Shown here: positions 47,963 to 59,569 of the stretch, piece after piece
Layout of the letters: each line of letters starts with the position of its first letter
Numbering within the stretch: position 1 is the stretch's first letter
NCBI GenBank assembly: GCA_014529385.2
Contig: CM043965.1
Location: forward strand, 13,786,412-13,850,411
Source: Adiantum capillus-veneris
Taxonomy: Eukaryota > Streptophyta > Polypodiopsida > Polypodiales > Pteridaceae
Direction of reading: 5' to 3'
Length of the DNA: 64,000 nucleotides
Position numbers and translations under genes: made by a program
The notes under the pieces: model-generated
What the model was told of the DNA's origin: nothing
Databases searched by the model: none
What the model saw: the letters and a program-made list of their open reading frames with translations, nothing else

Positions 47963-48137
47963 AAAAAAAATTGAAAATACTGTCATTGAATCTGAAGGTT
48001 GAGACCATCTACCCCTTGCTCCTTCAGCAAATATGACGGAAGGTAGTGCAGAATAACAAGAGAGAAAAAGGAGCCATACACAAAAGTATGGCCCTTCCTC
48101 ATCTTTAGAAATGAGAGGGGCATACACATTCGTGCAC
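47963..48137. other. Short spacer before tRNA
   Basis: No gene is supported. It would be the 3' flank of the minus-strand tRNA; no T-run terminator is immediately adjacent, the first T4 on that strand being about 55 bp away. Confidence 0.4.
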
Positions 48138-48210
48138 TGGAGATGCGGGGTATCGATCCCCGTACCTCTCGCATGCTAAGCGAGCGCTCTACCATCTGAG
48201 CTACATCCCC
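48138..48210 (-). tRNA. tRNA-Ala (AGC)
   Basis: On the minus strand the 73-nt sequence begins GGGGATGTAGCTCAGATGG and ends GCATCTCCA. The acceptor stem pairs GGGGATG with CATCTCC (one G-U). The D arm is GCTC...GAGC, the anticodon loop is TTAGCAT with anticodon AGC, and the T arm is CGGGG/CCCCG around ATCGATA. No intron is present and CCA is not encoded, as is normal for nuclear tRNA genes. It is essentially the standard plant nuclear tRNA-Ala. Confidence 0.96.
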
Positions 48211-49467
48211 GCTATTGACATCCAACCTCGACATAAAACAATATATAAAAAGCCTTTGCACTTTAGCTAGGCTTAGTTGACTCGAGGTCTTTCGACCTTT
48301 GAAATCCTCCAGTTTTCCACCTCGTCTCTTCATAAGCATCTTTGTCATACATACTATGACATTTGTTCACTTCATTGATTGACCACGTTTCTTGAGCCTT
48401 CAAGATTTGTCTTGTGCAATTGATTCTACTAAGATTCTCTTACTTCTTCGCAAGAACACGGATTTTGATCACCCAAGAAGTCGAGATTTAATTCATTACA
48501 AGAAAAGAGGTGTGATTGTGGATGGCATCTCCACCCATAAAAACTATGAATCCAAAGGCATCAAATAGATAAACTTGAAATAATTTCCAATAACAACAAT
48601 ATATACCAAAACAAATGCTTGAGTGGCCATATAGTGCATCCGATAGAGAAGCTAGCGCAAACAAAGCCCTTCATGATGCAAACAATCTCAATTTGATTAG
48701 CATAATTCGTGTAGCATACATAGTCATCCGCCAAGCTGTCACATTCCAAGACTTTGCGTTTTTAGAAAACACATCAAATAATAACCGGAGCAGCCTTCAA
48801 ACTCCTTCCTGCCATAGTGATGGGCCCATGCCTATGCTTCTCATGTGAGATTTTGAAGCTCTTTAATGCGTATCAACCATCACTCTACTTTTTCTGAGGC
48901 AATGTCTAACAACTTATAAGTTGTAAGCACTCTCCACATTTGTGTCAACCAATTACAACTATGTCTTTTGGATCAATACTCTGTACTCTTTACGATGTAA
49001 AATCTAACAACTCATGAGATTAGTTTGTCTCCCCATTCTTGAATGTTGACCAAGAGCAAATCCTCCTTCTGGGTGTCCATGCTAGGTATCCTCCTTTCCA
49101 TGCCAAGCTCCACCCAACACACTCCTCCCAATCATGGTATGCCCATGACCCTACACGTTAGCGTTAAGTAGGCAAAGTCAATATGCCATTCTTTTCATAT
49201 ATGCACATCTCATTTGGAAAGCAATAGGTTGTTTGTTTATCCGAGTTGGGGTTTGTGACGTGTGCGTTTGTGTGTTGTGGGGGGGCGATTTTGGGGTCAC
49301 ATACTCTATATGTCAGTAAATTTCAAAGTTGATAGATGGAATTGCATTCAATTTGGTCACTGCATATGCTTGCCTCTACCAAGACTCGTCACATGGATGT
49401 TAAGGTCCCTTGCAATTTCCCCCATGGCATTAAAAGTTCTCTTCTCGTCTTTTTCTTCTCCTCCTCT

Positions 49468-49469
<2 letters not shown>
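48211..49469. other. Intergenic stretch without supported genes
   Basis: AT-rich with scattered short open frames on both strands, none with recognisable motifs. Nothing further can be supported. Confidence 0.5.

Positions 49470-49523
<54 letters not shown>
49470..49523. repeat. (CT)n microsatellite
   Basis: About 27 CT units lie about 80 bp upstream of the decayed transposase-like gene, in the position of a plant 5' leader CT tract. Confidence 0.95.
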
Positions 49524-49526
<3 letters not shown>

Positions 49527-49587
49527 ATTAGAATGCAAGCTTATAATTTCTTACATTTTGTGCGCGTTGCTATAATATTATTTCAAT

Positions 49588-51183
49588 ATGCAGGAACTTG
49601 GCTCGGATGATGATGGGAATCGATTCCAATGCTCAAACAAATGGACATACTCTACTACAGCATATCATCAAGTCAAAGGAGTTGGTGGAGCTATTGGATG
49701 ATCCATCCAATGTTTGCATTGCTAATGTTTTGCTCCAGAAGTATTTCAATGAGCTAAAGAGCATTGTGTCGCCTTAGGAGATGATGTAGGTGTGTGACAG
49801 CGCATGAATAAGTTTTAAGGCCTACGAAGCTTTGTTAGAATTGTCACACTAGGTCACAGAGAAAAAGGTTTGTTTAGGTTGCTGCCAACACTTATAGTGT
49901 CAATGTTGCAAAAAGGTATGCCAATAATGATGTTGCAAGCTTGTTGAGTGGATTTCAATATGTGGAGGATTCCTTGCCATTAGAAGAGAGAAAATCCTTT
50001 CGTTACAACGAGTTCAATAATGTTTATGTTGACTTGTTGAAGCTCCAGGAGTCAATGATTAGATTTTATGGGCTGACACAGGAAGAGTGTGATGGCAAAG
50101 TTATATTTGTGATGAAGCTTGATGAGTGCCAGATTGTCAAAGTTCAATGGCTCAAAAGGGTAAGCATCACGCTTATGAACAGAGCCTTGGTGGACATCGA
50201 TGTTGAGCTAAATGCCAACGAGAAGGAAAGCACTTGTTTAGGTGTTCAGTCATAGAAGAATATTTGATGAATGGCAGCTTTCATCTCCCACACAAAACAC
50301 ACGAGTCCTTCAAATGGTATTTTAATCATATCCCAATCGTTGATGTCATTCGGCAACAACAACAAGGACAACGATTGCAGGTTTCACGTTTGGGTACGTT
50401 TCAAGTGGAGTGGCATTTAGCAGGAGACTTGAAAACTCTTAAGTGTATGTTAGGGTGCAAGAAAGGTGCAATGACCCTCTTTCCATGCATTTATTGCTGC
50501 CACAGTAAAGTTTCATTAGGAACTGAGGACAAGGGTTCAAAGGCCAGCAAGTCAAAGGACGGTAAGGGTAAGGCTGGCAAAGTTGCAGTCAACTCTGCGA
50601 AAGGTGTGTCCACTACACAAACAGTGGGTAAAGCACCACAGAAATGATTTCAAGGTATCCTCAGTTGTAACTAGAGTGTACCCCCTAATTGAGACGTGGA
50701 CGATCCAAATTGGGATCCTATTTTATCGATTCCTCTGATAAATATGCATGTGTGCACTCTTCATGTCCGTCTACGAATTCTTGACAAGTTGTTTATGCTC
50801 CATATTAAATATGCTTGAAATATGGAGCCTGCAAAAAGAAAAGAAGTGTGTATCAGAGAACTCGAATCTATTCTATCAAGTGTTGGCCTACATGGGGATG
50901 CAGTAGAGTTATCAAAGGCCAAGAAGGCATCTGGAAGTACACAGGATCGTCCTAATAAAATATGTATGGGTGGTAGTAAAGCTAAGCATTTTCTTTCAGA
51001 CTATCCTGACTCCCAAAGTCCCAATGAGTTTCAAATGTTGGAAAAAGGTATGTGACATTACCACCTGCAAAGGTAACGAAGCAGCCCTAGGAATTACGCG
51101 TGCTCGTGTGTGGCAGTCTGTAGATGATATTTTTTGTTTGCTTGAAAAGGAAAAGCTAACATGTGTTGGGTATCCACCTTAAA
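49588..51183 (+). pseudogene. Decayed transposase-like gene, family not assigned
   Basis: Pieces in changing frames read as one damaged protein. At 49607 comes LLQHIIKSKELVELLDDPSNV. At 49941-50255 comes GFQYVEDSLPLEERKSFRYN, then VIFVMKLDECQIVKVQWLKR. From 50234 it reads EWHLAGDLKTLKCMLGCKKG followed by TLFPCIYC (a CX2C after a GDLK motif), then a Lys-rich insert. A later piece has INMHVCTLHVRLRILDKLF, and 50822-51055 has NKICMGGSKAKHFLSD. The order 'metal-type CX2C, then LHVRLRILDKL' reminds me of uncharacterised transposon-type proteins seen in animals and early plants, but I cannot name the family. Stops and frameshifts make it non-functional. Confidence 0.5.
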
Positions 51184-52386
51184 GTTTGTAATCAATAGTT
51201 TCACATCGCAATGGTGGATGCCTGGGGAGAGACGCACATAACACACATTACATGGTGGATTGAACACTTTGTCTTTGCAGTAAAAAAACATCAGTGTTTG
51301 AACTAAAGTTTTATTATCTTTTCAACACATTCTTTTTGCTCATAACTCATTTTTTCTCGACACATTCGGTTCATTGGGCATCTGAAGTAGCAGTATATTT
51401 TAAAAATACACGGCATGGAGGTGAGACGAAAAAGAGCAATGCCCTATACGAAATGTTCAATTAGTTCTACAGATTTTGAGCGGGGAGAGAAAGGAAGAAC
51501 ACTAGAGTGCAAAGAAGTTTGAAACGCAGAACAGAGAAAGTGGTTAGCCTTATGCGATCACAATCATATCATGCTTCTAGTGCAAAAGATCGATTCCGAC
51601 GATGATTGGAGACAAGGCGACGAAATGACACGCGTTGGACAGAAAACCAATAAATTTCTGATACTAACCACTTCTATTGTAAACATGCATTGTAATGCCA
51701 CGTGATTTGTTGACGCTCCAATCAGTGGTTCCATAGGTCAAATTTCATTTATTTTGGAGTTATTTTTATTTTTTTAGTATTATTGAGTTTTTTTTTTAAA
51801 AAAAAAAATTAGTACGTCAAAACTCACAACGTGAAGTTCATTTCTTGTTTGCACATTCTAGAAGATCCTCTCGAGCATAAACGTGCACGCACTCATATCT
51901 TGCACCACATGGACGATTCACAAGAGCAGACTGGCACTACGCACATCAATACCACCAGAGTCTCTCACACCATAGAAAATACGCAGCCAGAACCCCATGC
52001 AAAATCTACGGCTTCAAATCCACATTCCCAACCATAAGTGGATAACCCAACGTCCCAACCGGCTCCAGACGCCCAACAGCCTCCCCAAGCATCGAATTAG
52101 ATGATTTAACCACCATGAGATATTTTTTTGGTGATCTCGAACCATCAAACCATGCCAGCCGCACACCTCTGCCAGATCCCCCACCAATTTCACCTCTACA
52201 CAGAGCCACGCAAGAAACAAGAGCAACAGAAGAAGAATATTGAGGTCCGCTTCAAAATCCGGAGCCGTCACCTGTTGTCACAAAAACTAGTGCTCAGACC
52301 ACCATGAAAACCACCACGCCGTAAAGATTTGCACTACAAGTCAAACAAATAGTAATCAAGGTAATACCAGCGACCCGGTTTCTAAA
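51184..52386. other. Mostly non-coding spacer with weak coding traces
   Basis: An AT-rich stretch to about 51830 is followed by a Thr/His/Pro-rich open piece (51831-52037) and a short Pro/Ser-rich stretch. It could be a low-complexity linker of the flanking decayed gene(s); there is no domain. Confidence 0.4.
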
Positions 52387-52740
52387 GCACGAGAGGCCAA
52401 GAGGAGGAAAAGAATGAGGGAGATGAAAAATAAAGAGGCAGTTCAGAAGGAAGCACAGAGTGCAAAAAGAACAAAGAAAACAGAGAAAGCAAGAGGAATG
52501 GCACAGAGTCGAGGCTGGGAGAGCTCATTTGGAAAACTTACAAGCATGAGCAGAGGCAGAGAGAAAAGCAGAAGAGGATAGAGCTCAAGCCACCCAACAA
52601 GCAAAGGTTGGGAGCTCTAGGCCTTCAAAAATACCTCAAAGAGCCAAGCAATGTGCAAAGAGAAAAAAGGACAAGGTGATACCTGAAGAACAACAGGCCA
52701 AGAGGAGAGAAGGAAAAAGCATAAAGATGATCCTCCTCAA
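52387..52740 (+). pseudogene. Lys/Glu-rich segment upstream of the histone-like domain
   Basis: In a mixture of frames this encodes very basic peptide such as AREAKRRKRMREMKNKEA and KRKKDKVIPEEQQAKRREGK. It may be the disordered N-terminal tail of the H3-like protein that follows, or a linker from the upstream transposase-like gene. Repeated frame changes prevent a decision. Confidence 0.4.
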
Positions 52741-53067
52741 TGGGCCAGGCAGGCGGCTCCTCCACCACCAACAGCACAGAAAAAGCAAAGATGAAAGCCA
52801 GGCACAGTTGCTTTGCAGGAGATTAGAAAATATTAAAAGAGCACTGAGCCAATCATACCCAAAGCGGCCTTCTCTCGAGTGATGAGAGAGATAATGGAAG
52901 AATATAGAGATTATGTTACACGTATACAACCCGCAGCTTTACAAGCCCTACAGGATGCCGTCGAAGACATTTTCGTGCAGCTGTTTCAGAATGGCGTTTC
53001 CTGTATGGTGGATGCTAAGCGTGTAACATTGAAAAATACGAATTTAGCTTTAGCAATCAATTTATGA
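52741..53067 (+). pseudogene. Decayed histone H3-like gene, CENH3-like fold
   Basis: One frame, with TGA at 52792 and TAA at 52834, shows the whole H3 fold in order: PGTVALQEIRKY (alpha-N), KSTEPIIPKAAFSRVMREI (alpha-1), loop 1 EEYRDYVTRIQPAAL, QALQDAVEDIFVQLFQ (alpha-2), then VDAKRVTLKNTNLALAI (loop 2 and alpha-3), ending TGA 53065. Canonical H3 has PGTVALREIRRYQKSTE and AKRVTIMPKDIQLA at these sites. Loop 1 is one residue longer than canonical H3, and VTR...P-AL-ALQ and AKRVTL match plant CENH3 rather than H3. It lacks introns. The two in-frame stops replace what look like Arg and Gln codons. It may be a retrocopy or a histone domain captured by the neighbouring mobile gene. Confidence 0.78.
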
Positions 53068-53450
53068 AATGAAGAATTCCTTCATCAAAAATAGTTTATC
53101 CCATGTACTCTCTCTTAATGAGATTTGTAATCTTTTCATATAATATCAAATGTCGAATTTCTACCATTCCGTGCAATTGCTCAACTTGATTTTGTATATT
53201 GTTTTTTTTTTAAATTTGAATTGTTGGGTATGTTAAATTTAAGCTGACCACCACGGCTCGTCCGGTGGTGTCGACATGCACAGAACCTCGACATATAGCC
53301 ACCTATCGGTCGAGGGGCACATCTCGATGATTATTTTGCAAAACCGGGAGACGGGGGGGGGGGGGGGGGTATGGGGTCAACCGTACCACCAATGAGCACG
53401 GCGGCACCCGACAGGGTCGAACGGGGTTAAAAAAGCCCCTTTTATGCACG

Positions 53451-53504
<54 letters not shown>

Positions 53505-54747
53505 CTCAAGTTGAGTGCTAAACACCCACCTCAGCTTGAGCTTGAGAGAGAGAGAGAGAGCACCCACCCCGGCTATAGCGATCCTCCATGTCTGGCAGCG
53601 GCATAACAATGACTTTCTCCTTCTTTGAGAGGCCTAGAGCTATAGCATTGTGGGAAAAAGATGTATCGTGCAGGAAATTTATATGTATGGTCTTTTGCCA
53701 TATCCCCCCTCCATCTTGTGAGCTGCTACAAATTTTGCCCGCATGGTGAGTGTGAATGCAGTGTGCCATGCCCCTCACATTGAAAAAAAAGAGACTGACA
53801 TGCCTCCCCACCTGTGTAGAGGTTCTCCCTTCCTGGCGTATTTGACATGCGCCCATGTTTGTGGTAGGTACTGCTAGCGCAACTCCTCCTACCACCAATA
53901 GAGCTCGTCCTCATGTGCACACGTTCATGCCAACCTCCCTTGCCCAAGATGGGTTACTTCCCTGGCCTTGCACACCTTCCATTTTCATTTCCTTTTCATT
54001 TAGCCTTTCATTTCCAATCTATCTCAAGAAGCATCTTGCTAGATATCCCTGAAATATAAGGGTTCAGGATCGTCCTTGCTTTATCGATCTTTGTCTCTCC
54101 CTTCCCCTGGAAAGCCGACAAATACCCGTATAATTATTCTACTCCATGGGTTTCCTATGGTCTTTGAATCATAGAAAAATATCCTTCACTTGCTCTTACA
54201 ATTGGTGAAGGTTTCACATTTTCCACCTTAAAAAATTTTGGAATCTCCAACTTCCAGATTCGTATTTGGCTTCATGGTATCCATCAAAACTCTCATGCAA
54301 GTACATGAAATCGACTTGAAGATCATAGACGAGGCTCTGTCTTCAGCCAGTCAGGCAGACACAGCTACGTGCATCCACTACTAGCATCCACACATAAACA
54401 AAATACATCTACTTGTGCCTTGACCCTTGCGTGACACATGGTAGGCGCTAGGATTCCACTCTTGCCCACGACCCATACTCTCCACCTAGCTACTTGCGTG
54501 AGATCTATGCAAGGCCATTTGCTTCTGTTTTCACTTGCAAGAGGGTATAGATACCCTCTATTAAAAACACACTAAAGAATTATAGGCACATACCTGGTCA
54601 ATAATTTTGTAAATTCATTAGTTTGCATGCTAAAAATGTGAGGGAAGATTGGATGTCACCAAAAGCTGACCACTCTAGTAATGTGTGGTACTCTAACTCT
54701 GACTCTCTCGTTGGCGACAGGTAACGGGTTGGGTCTCTCGGGTTGGG

Positions 54748-54749
<2 letters not shown>
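53068..54749. other. Intergenic stretch with simple repeats
   Basis: No supported gene. It contains a G17 run at 53353-53369, a (TC)n tract at 53454-53500 and a short (GA)n at 53544-53560. The TC and GA tracts are separated by about 43 bp that itself holds AAGCTCAAGTTGAG and its inverse, so the block 53454-53560 can form a stem. Confidence 0.6.
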
Positions 54750-54796
<47 letters not shown>

Positions 54797-54879
54797 AGAG
54801 ATCTCCCTCTCTCTCTCTCTGTCTTGAGAGAGAGAGAGAGAGAGCGCTCGCTCGAGAGGGAGAGAGGGAGCTCTCTCTC

Positions 54880-54947
<68 letters not shown>

Positions 54948-55101
54948 AGAGAGAGCGCTCGCTCAAGAGGGATAGAGGGAGCTCTCAAGAGAGAGCACTC
55001 TCTCTCTCTCTCTCTTGAGAGAGAGCGCTCGCTCAAGAGGGATAGAGGGAGCTCTCAAGAGAGAGCGCTCGCTCAAGAGGGATAGAGAGAGAGAGAGAGG
55101 G

Positions 55102-55161
<60 letters not shown>

Positions 55162-55204
55162 CAAGAGGGATAGAGGGAGCTCTCAAGAGAGAGCGCTCGC
55201 TCAA

Positions 55205-55284
<80 letters not shown>

Positions 55285-55315
55285 AATAGAGAGAGAGAGA
55301 GAGACAAAAAAAGCT
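54750..55315. repeat. Giant (CT)n/(GA)n inverted repeat with 40-bp minisatellite
   Basis: The left half is (CT)n, the right half (GA)n, interrupted by a 40-bp unit built of GAGAGAGCGCTCGCTC, AAGAGGGATAGAGGGAG and CTCTCAA. Unit copies are clear at about 54950-55080 and again near 55160-55205. The tracts are complementary, so over 200 bp could pair as a hairpin or form triplex DNA. Reads across it would be hard to assemble. Confidence 0.9.
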
Positions 55316-55733
55316 CACTCCGACAACTCTTTTTGGAACGAGCTTTTCTTTTAAATTTGGTTTGTTGAGCAACATCTCAAAAAATCTCTCTTAAAAAGCT
55401 CGCTCCATTCCAATCCTCTATTATAGAGAGCAAAGACTAATAACAAGCTCTGAGGTTATTACAGAGCATGGATTAAGGCAATAATAAAAAAATTGAATTC
55501 ATTAAGGGACATTCATGCATGCAAGCAATGGTATTTTTTAAGAAAGCCTTAGAGAAAGGGTTTTCTACACCAAAATTGGGCGGCCTTGCATCGATTTCAG
55601 CTACATCAATTTTGGATTTCGTAGCACGGACTCCTGCAGTGGATTTTTCAACTCATTGTTGAATTCATTGCCAATTCTCCACTCACAGGAGAGAGTGGGG
55701 TAATTATTCTATTTCTTAGTCACTTTCTAAGAG
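55316..55733. other. Spacer upstream of E3
   Basis: AT-rich, with no gene. It may include the decayed 5' LTR of E3, but I could not find a matching TGTCACATAG start or a primer-binding site. Confidence 0.3.
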
Positions 55734-55810
55734 TTGTGTGAGCGAATCTCTATTGTTTTCTATTTTTGTGCGTTGTCTATCGATCGTAGTGTGTCCCCCC
55801 CGCCCTCTAG

Positions 55811-57150
55811 TTGTCTAAGTTTTTCAGGCCTACTCTCATTGGTTGCGGACTTGATCCCAACCGAGCTATGTGGAAATATGTCCTTTTTCACTTTGAAGCA
55901 CATTTTTTTGTCACCTCACATGATCCCCCAATGCCCTCCACGATCGTAGACCTTGACATTAGATGTGATGTGCCCGTAAAGGCCACCGACCTAGATGACC
56001 GACTTCTAGACAATGATCCAAATTTTATGGAGATCGACATTGCCAAGGGAGATGATGAGGAATCCTTGGATGACAATGACAAGGACTATGACTTGGCCGA
56101 TCCTGTCAATGTTGTGATGGAGATGGAGCTCTCTCGTAGAATATTCAAATACTTTAATGCAAAATCAACCACTTTGAAAAAAGTACAGGCTGATGTAGTC
56201 ATGATGCTTCAAAGCATCTCCACACGCTTAAATGCATTGAAGGCTGCTTTATTTGGCTCTCCTCTTCCTCCTAGTAGGATGATACCCGTGGCACGAGTGA
56301 GTGTAGTAGCCTCAACCGTAGTTACAGGAGTCTAGGCTAATGTGCCTATGGGACCATTTCTATAGAGAGGTTTGTCTTTCCTCAAGGATTTTAAGTTTCT
56401 TAGCTTTGGAGGCAAGGAAAGAGAGCAGAACAAAGATTCTATGAATATGTTCCTATAGCAAAGTGGTCAGACATTCATTCCTACAAAAGTAGCCTAGCCG
56501 TGTGCAGCCTGTAGAAGCTAGATTCTTATTGACTGGCAAGGCATACAAGTGGTGGATGAGCTTGACTACTTGTCCTGCCACTTGAGCAGAGTTCAGAACG
56601 ATGTTTGAAAGGAGTTCTTGCTAATCAATGAAGAAGAGAGAAAATGGGAGTTATGGGACAAGTGCTCGATGGAGAACGAGTCCTTAAATCAGTACACTTT
56701 AGACTACAAAGAGATAGTAGTTAAAAGAGATCGATGCATTCAAGACTTTGCGGGGGTTCAAGAGGGGTCTCACAAATGAGGGGCTTGAGTACGTTGAACC
56801 TCTTTAGCTAAAATACTTATCTCGGGGGATCAAATATGCACAAATCTATGATGACATCAAGCGCCGCGGTGCACAAGATGGGCAATTAGGGCTAGGAATA
56901 AATAAAAAAGGATCGTGGTTTAAAATAAAGGGGTTCTGTAGTCAGAGGCAAGGAAAGAGGACGAATCAGGAGAGTCAAGGAGGTCGTTGGACTAAGAAAC
57001 CGTGACTATTTAAAAAGAAAAGAGAGTCTAAAATCCATAAAAAAGAGAGTTATGTTAAAGCACGAAAGGAAAATCTCTGCTTTAGCTGCAATGAGGTAGG
57101 GCACACCAAGGCCGAATGCCCAAAGTTCAAAGCTAGCACCAGCCACGAGA
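55811..57150 (+). pseudogene. gag: E3 gag with zinc knuckle
   Basis: An acidic N-terminal region (DDEESLDDNDKDYDLADP) lies at 56040-56100, followed by damaged capsid-like sequence with many stops. The nucleocapsid knuckle CFSCNEVGHTKAEC (CX2CX4HX4C) lies near 57080-57121. Unlike E1 and E2 it has the canonical spacing. Confidence 0.65.
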
Positions 57151-57289
57151 GATGTTAAATCCTCTAAGTAGTTACACACAATGCAAAGGCTTCTTCTTAG
57201 TTTCAGAGAGTTGAGCAATGTGATGGTGTGCCATTATGATAAGCAACATGCTTGTGACATCAGCTAGGTGGTAGTGTAGTGTAGGTCCT

Positions 57290-58920
57290 CATGGCATGGT
57301 GGGCATGTATGGCACCATAGGTAGTTGTAGAGTCACTGTTTTCGTAGATGATGGAGCTAGCCAAAACTTAAACTACTCATTTATTAAGAATTTAAGGTTG
57401 ACTAAGACTATGAGCCATCATGAATACAGTGTTGGCTTGGCCAATGGTTACGATCAGATTATATGGAATATCGTAGTCTTGGGAGTTCCATTAACCATGC
57501 AGGACTACGAGTCTTCGCTTGAATTTTAGGTCATGCACTTGGCTAGAGCAGGCGTGTACTTAAGCAGGGAGTAGTTGTATAGCCTAGTCCCTAGTTTAGT
57601 TTGGAGTTATTTGTAGAACATGCTAGAGTTTGAGCATGGTGGTAGGCTTATCACCCTACACAATGACCGTAGTATCCCTTCTACCCCTCTCATCTCTTCC
57701 ATGGAGCTACACGGAGCAGCCCGTAGAGGTATTTTCTTGTTACCCTCTTTTAAATTTTGTTGCTTTAAATGAAAGTAATAAAAGTTTTTTTCGTAGATAG
57801 TTGAAACTATAAGTATTGTTTGCGTAGACAAGCACTATAAGTATTGTTTCTTGGTGATTTATCGGATGATGGCTTGCTGCTATCTCCAAAAGCAGACCAT
57901 GGCATTGACGTTGCAAAACCTATAAGCAAACCTACTTATAGATTAAGCCACTCCAAAGTACAAAGAGATGGAAAAACAATTAATGGAATACTTGAACAAA
58001 AGATTTATTAGGCCTACTTTTAGTCCTTGGGCATCACCTATTCTTCAGGTAAAGAAGAAGGACATATCAATGCGGATCTGCATAGATTATAGGACTCTTA
58101 ATAAGATAGCGATTAAAAATGTTTGATCAACTTTTTGGATCAAAGTACTTTTCAAAGATAGATATGAAATTTGGTTATCATCATGTTAAAATTTAACTAG
58201 AAGATGTTGCAAAGACATTCTTTAGAACCTTTTTTGGGCATTTTGAGTTCTTGCTATTTGGGCTAACCAATGCACTATTGAAATTTATGATACTTGTTGA
58301 CAGTATTTTATGTCCATACTTGGCAAAATTTGTAGTAGTTTTTCTAAATGATGTATTAGTCTAAAGTATATCTCAAAAACAATACTTTTAACATTTACTT
58401 ACAATGTTTGAGTTATTGAGAAAACGTACTATTTGTAAAGGAAGGAAAATGTGATTTCTTGGATCGAGATTCATTATCTGGATCACATTATATCCGCAAA
58501 GGGAACGTAAAAGGAACCCAAGAAAGTGGAAGCTATTCTCAAGTGGCCAATACCAACAACCTGGACATACCAAGAAAAATCTGTAGTTTCTCAAGTGGCC
58601 AATACCAAAAAATCTTGAGAAACTATAGATTTTTCTTGGTATGTCAAGGTTTTATTGACAATACACAAAGGACTATGCGAAGATCATAGTCTCTTGTACA
58701 AACTAGTTGAGGTCAAAAAGTAAGAGTATAAGTTGGGGGAAAGCACAACAAAAAATCTTTGAAAAGTTTAAGGTGGCTATAACAACTACACCTATATTGA
58801 ATGTAGTGTATCTGAATGAGCCATTTGTCTTGGATACAAACGCAAGTAATGACGCCATTGGAGCCGTACTTATGCGAAGGGGACATCCAATTTATATGGC
58901 ACCACTTTGGAGGTTCGGAT
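57290..58920 (+). pseudogene. pol: E3 protease, RT and RNase H remnants
   Basis: Protease-like: VTVFVDDGASQNLNYSFIKN (the active site Asp-Ser/Thr-Gly-Ala is DDGA), then a TAG at 57527. [49 protein letters not shown] and LFGLTNAL; the catalytic box reads VVFLNDVLV instead of YIDD. RNase H: ISWGKAQQKIFEKFKVAI and PFVLDTNASNDAIGAVLMRR. Local rearrangements (a 32-bp hairpin, a 57-bp triplication) lie within it. Confidence 0.72.
58564..58645. repeat. 32-bp inverted repeat with 18-bp loop
   Basis: Arms at 58564-58595 and 58614-58645 are complementary at 31 of 32 positions. The loop repeats GTGGCCAATACCAA from just upstream (58542). Its position where E3 RT should be continuous suggests a copy-back replication error. 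Confidence 0.92.
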
Positions 58921-59056
58921 GGACCATAAAAGTCTAAAGAGACGCTATTTATATGGCACCACTTTGGAGGTTCGGATGGACCATAAAAGTCTAAAGAGAC
59001 GCTATTTATATGGCACCACTTTGGAGGTTCGGATGGACCATAAAAGTCTAAAGAGA
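58891..59056. repeat. 57-bp tandem repeat, three copies
   Basis: Near-identical units start at 58891, 58948 and 59005. The unit length is a multiple of three, so it repeats 19 residues (YGTTLEVRMDHKSLKR plus linker) in frame. It contains the RNase H segment DHKSLK, which normally occurs once as TDHKSLK. The near identity contrasts with the decay around it, so the triplication is recent. Confidence 0.95.
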
Positions 59057-59569
59057 AAAGCTTGGTGGGTGGAGATCCTACATAAGTTTGACCTTTAGAT
59101 ACATTACTAGAGAGATAAATATAGCATTGTGGTAGTGGATGCACTTAGCCTCATGTCGCAAATTAATGAATTTAGCTTCATAGTCTTGAAAAAGGAGTTC
59201 TTGGAGTCATTGTGGGGCTTTTGTGAGCATAATCTATTTTTTACAAGGGTATGGCGACTTGTACGCAATCGCACCATCTAAGAGATGCGACCACCTCCCT
59301 TGTTAGGACATAGTGCTAGTCCGAAGAGACAAGGCATAGGTGCGATGAGTGGCACAGCGATAGTTAGCTTGGAGAGACTAACCAAGCCTTTTAGGTATAG
59401 TTTGAGTCGGAGATTTTTGACGTAGACCCTTCATCACCTTTGAGAGTTATAACTTCAAAGAGAAGTGATAAACTTTGTGGAGGGGAGAAGTATGCTAACT
59501 ACTCTATTGATGGCGGGTACTTACTCTACAAGGGTAAAGCGTGCGTACCCACTACTGGCGACTTTCGAG

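Noticed and set aside
47983-48348. Minus-strand frame containing QMVERSLSMREVRGSIPR
   Set aside because: This is the chance translation of the tRNA-Ala gene.
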